7,167 nucleotides of DNA from Sphingomonadaceae bacterium (lineage in GTDB: Bacteria; Pseudomonadota; Alphaproteobacteria; Sphingomonadales; Sphingomonadaceae). This document shows, piece after piece, positions 5,389 through 7,167 of the stretch. Within the stretch, counting starts at the first letter, position 1. Every line of letters starts with the position of its first letter. Where the stretch lies: contig JAEMTM010000092.1 of NCBI GenBank assembly GCA_016462305.1, forward strand, positions 1 through 7,167, read 5' to 3'. The notes under the pieces are model-generated. The model saw only the letters and a program-made list of their open reading frames with translations, did no database searches and was not told the origin of the DNA. The translations under genes and the position numbers were made by a program.

Positions 5389-6240
5389 ATGACTGGCCTT
5401 GCCCCTGTCCTGCGGGAAGCAACCGCTGCCCTTGAAGGCATCAGCCCGACACCGCGGTTAGACGCGGAGTTGTTGCTGGCGCATGCGCTCGGTATCGACA
5501 GATCAGCGATGCTGTTGCGGCAGCACGACTTAAGCGTGCCCGACGGCTATAGTGGCCTGCTCGCGCGCCGGGTGGCCGACGAACCCGTCGCCTATATCAC
5601 TGGAGTGCAGGCATTTTGGGATCTTGAACTTTGTGTCACGCCTGACGTGCTGATCCCGCGTGCAGACAGCGAAACGCTGCTTCAGGCGGCGATTGACTGG
5701 TTTGGCGAAAACAACGCGCCCATGCGTATTGCCGACCTTGGCACAGGGTCAGGGGCGCTGTTGCTCGCGGCCTTGTCTATATTTCCGAATGCCAAAGCTA
5801 TGGGCATTGATAGCAGCGCAAAGGCGCTTGCCGTCGCCAGCGATAATGCCAACCGCGCCAAATTTGCCGACCGTGTCCAATTTGAACTGCGCGATTGGAC
5901 CAAGGCGGGCTGGGCCGACGGGCTTGGACAATTCGACCTTATCCTGTGTAACCCGCCTTATGTTGAGGACGGCTTTATGCTCGCCCCGATGGTGGCTGCG
6001 TATGAACCGCATAGCGCATTGTTTGCGGGGGCAGACGGTCTGGATGACTACCGAATCTTAGTCCCATCGCTGCGCGCATTACTTAATTCACGCGGAGTCG
6101 CCTTTTTCGAAATCGGATATAATCAGGCACAAGCCGTTCACAAACTGGGCGCAGAAGAAGGATTTTTGACGGAATTACATCATGATCTTGCTGGTAATCC
6201 GCGGGCCATACGCTTTTCGCTTGGAAACGCAGAATATTGA
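5389..6240 (+). CDS. prmC: Peptide chain release factor N5-glutamine methyltransferase
   Basis: PrmC transfers a methyl group from S-adenosylmethionine to the Gln of the GGQ motif in release factors RF1 and RF2 in the cytosol, which improves translation termination. The 283-residue product is close to the usual length. An N-terminal helical domain (1-75) for release-factor binding leads to IPRADSE (89-95), a variant of the common IPRPETE block. ADLGTGSGALLL (115-126) is the SAM-binding loop, and LILCNPPYVEDG (184-195) contains NPPY, whose Asn and Tyr hold the glutamine. I take ATG 5389, giving MTGLAPVLREATAAL, the usual start for this family; ATG 5386 is equally possible, and the frame is open to 5290, but no start has a clear Shine-Dalgarno site. 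prmC commonly follows prfA, but here its upstream neighbour is the divergent FAS1 gene. The DUF4167 gene follows after 176 bases. Confidence 0.92.
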   Translation: MTGLAPVLREATAALEGISPTPRLDAELLLAHALGIDRSAMLLRQHDLSVPDGYSGLLARRVADEPVAYITGVQAFWDLELCVTPDVLIPRADSETLLQAAIDWFGENNAPMRIADLGTGSGALLLAALSIFPNAKAMGIDSSAKALAVASDNANRAKFADRVQFELRDWTKAGWADGLGQFDLILCNPPYVEDGFMLAPMVAAYEPHSALFAGADGLDDYRILVPSLRALLNSRGVAFFEIGYNQAQAVHKLGAEEGFLTELHHDLAGNPRAIRFSLGNAEY

Positions 6241-6265
6241 GGCTAGGGCAAAGAGGCTTCTCAGC

Positions 6266-6290
6266 AAAAAACGCCTTTTGATAGTTTTTT
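6266..6290 (+). terminator. Weak A/T-rich inverted repeat after prmC, possible terminator
   Basis: AAAAAAC (6266-6272) pairs with GTTTTTT (6284-6290) around an 11-base loop, beginning 25 bases after the prmC stop. The 3' arm is itself a T-run. The stem is almost entirely A-T pairs, so its strength is doubtful, and read-through into the next gene is likely. Confidence 0.25.
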
Positions 6291-6329
6291 AGCGCGAAGC
6301 CGCCCCCCAGCGCAGATGGACAAAGTATA

Positions 6330-6376
6330 AGGGTCAACGCTGACCCTCGCGCAACCCAAAACGGGTTCAGGGGTTC
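6330..6376 (+). promoter_or_regulatory. Leader hairpin and alternative stems before the DUF4167 gene
   Basis: AGGGTCA (6330-6336), ACGC loop, TGACCCT (6341-6347) is a perfect 7-bp hairpin. Directly after it AACCC (6353-6357) can pair with GGGTT at 6363-6367 or with the second GGGTT at 6371-6375; the hexamer GGGTTC is duplicated two bases apart. TATAAG (6326-6331) just before the first stem resembles a -10 box, in which case the inverted repeat could act as an operator over the transcription start; no matching -35 is seen. If transcribed, it is a structured leader ending about 40 bases before the start codon. No known riboswitch class is recognised. Confidence 0.4.
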
Positions 6377-6416
6377 CATGCAATCGAAGTGCCAAAAAGA
6401 GGACGGGTGAGCCCTG

Positions 6417-7167
6417 ATGAATACCAACAACAGGCAGCAGCAGAACAACAATCGTCGGCGCGGTCGCAATAATAACAACAACAACCGGCAACAAAATAAC
6501 AATCGTAGTGGTTTTGATTATCAGAACCAGATTGATAATCGTGCGCGCGGTAACGCGGCGCAGATGTTGGAAAAATATAAGAAACTGGCGCAAGATGCAC
6601 AGTTCAACGGTGACCGCGTGAACGCGGAATATCATCTGCAGTTTGCCGACCATTATTTCCGCGTGCTCGCCGATTTCCGTGGTCGCCAAGAAGCGCGTCA
6701 GGAACAACAAGGCGAGCGCCGCCCACGTGACGATGCGCGCGACGACAATCGCGATGATCGTGATGATTGGCAGCATGACGATCATGCGCCCAATTATGAT
6801 CGCTCACCGAATTACGACGATCCGCCATCGTCCGGGAAACTAGATTCCGAAGCACCTGCCGATGACGACTCAAGCGACAGCGACGAACGCGATCCGCGCG
6901 GCCAGCAACGCGAAATGCGTGCCCGCCGCCCGGAGCGCAGTGCGCGCCATGACCGCAGCGAACGTCCAGAACGCAGTGAGCGCCCGGCAAATAACCGGAA
7001 TGCACATCGCGGGCCCCGCCGCCATCACAGCGAAGACGTTGACGACGCCCCCGCTGGCCTCGACCTTGCCGTATTGCCCCCTTCAATTGCAATATCGTCC
7101 GGTGAAGATGATGCCGCCGAAAAGCCAGCGCGTAAGCCACGCGCCCGCCGCGTGAAGCCTGTTGGTG
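6417..7167 (+). CDS. DUF4167 domain protein, 3' end outside the window
   Basis: The frame is open from ATG 6417 to the window end (250 codons), so the gene is cut off. Residues 1-33 are an Asn/Gln/Arg-rich low-complexity start. The DUF4167 core follows (about 34-82), with IDNRARGNAAQMLEKYKKLA and the block AEYHLQFADHYFRVLADF. The remainder is a strongly charged tail: first Asp/Arg-rich, then SER/PER repeats such as RSERPERSERP, then Lys/Arg-rich at the visible end. DUF4167 proteins are typical of Alphaproteobacteria and are often encoded next to prmC; their function is not established. The basic, disordered composition suggests RNA or ribosome binding, which is inference. GAGGA (6399-6403) is 13 bases from the start, rather far, and GGGTGAG lies nearer. 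The leader is structured (see 6330-6376). Confidence 0.9.
   Translation, partial: MNTNNRQQQNNNRRRGRNNNNNNRQQNNNRSGFDYQNQIDNRARGNAAQMLEKYKKLAQDAQFNGDRVNAEYHLQFADHYFRVLADFRGRQEARQEQQGERRPRDDARDDNRDDRDDWQHDDHAPNYDRSPNYDDPPSSGKLDSEAPADDDSSDSDERDPRGQQREMRARRPERSARHDRSERPERSERPANNRNAHRGPRRHHSEDVDDAPAGLDLAVLPPSIAISSGEDDAAEKPARKPRARRVKPVG

Noticed and set aside
6261..6785. Minus-strand frame with long hydrophobic Ile/Val/Leu runs resembling a membrane protein
   Set aside because: It is the complement of the Asn/Asp/Arg-rich DUF4167 codons; antisense of AAC/AAT/GAT codons gives Val, Ile and similar residues automatically.
6604..7140. Minus-strand 178-codon Arg/His-rich frame
   Set aside because: It is antisense to the charged tail of the DUF4167 protein and has no recognisable motif.

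Overview
The window most probably comes from an alphaproteobacterium of the order Sphingomonadales; the genus cannot be fixed from the sequence alone. The main pointers are prmC followed directly by a DUF4167 gene, small Sec-type lipoproteins (one with a FAS1 domain), and moderately high GC codon use. No RNA gene, CRISPR array, transposase or replication origin was seen.

Left part (1 to about 1777). The only convincing gene is a minus-strand NAD-dependent epimerase/SDR-like protein (324..1280, GTG start). To its right lies a 497-base non-coding stretch rich in repeats. It holds two related copies of one short element (the second lacks 29 bases), a 10-bp perfect inverted repeat, and an 8-bp-period CTCYGCG tract. 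This stretch and the overlapping gene pair after it look like accessory DNA.

Middle part (1778 to 2498). A DUF6036/AbiEii-like nucleotidyltransferase-fold protein overlaps by 44 bases a 71-residue basic protein of unknown function. Their layout recalls a two-gene toxin-antitoxin-like module, but this is not proven.

Right part (2573 to 7167). A secreted PhoA-family alkaline phosphatase carries the His-His form of the metal site known from animal enzymes. Three 11-base-spaced Pho-box-like heptamers precede it, suggesting control by phosphate starvation. A Cys-rich small lipoprotein follows on the same strand. A convergent hairpin then separates it from a minus-strand FAS1 (fasciclin) lipoprotein. 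Divergent from that is prmC, the release-factor glutamine methyltransferase, here without prfA beside it. The window ends inside a DUF4167 gene whose leader contains a strong hairpin and a second stem with two possible partners.

The best candidates for something undescribed are the nucleotidyltransferase/small-protein pair with its repeat-rich upstream region, and the leader of the DUF4167 gene. Neither is proven to be a new system.
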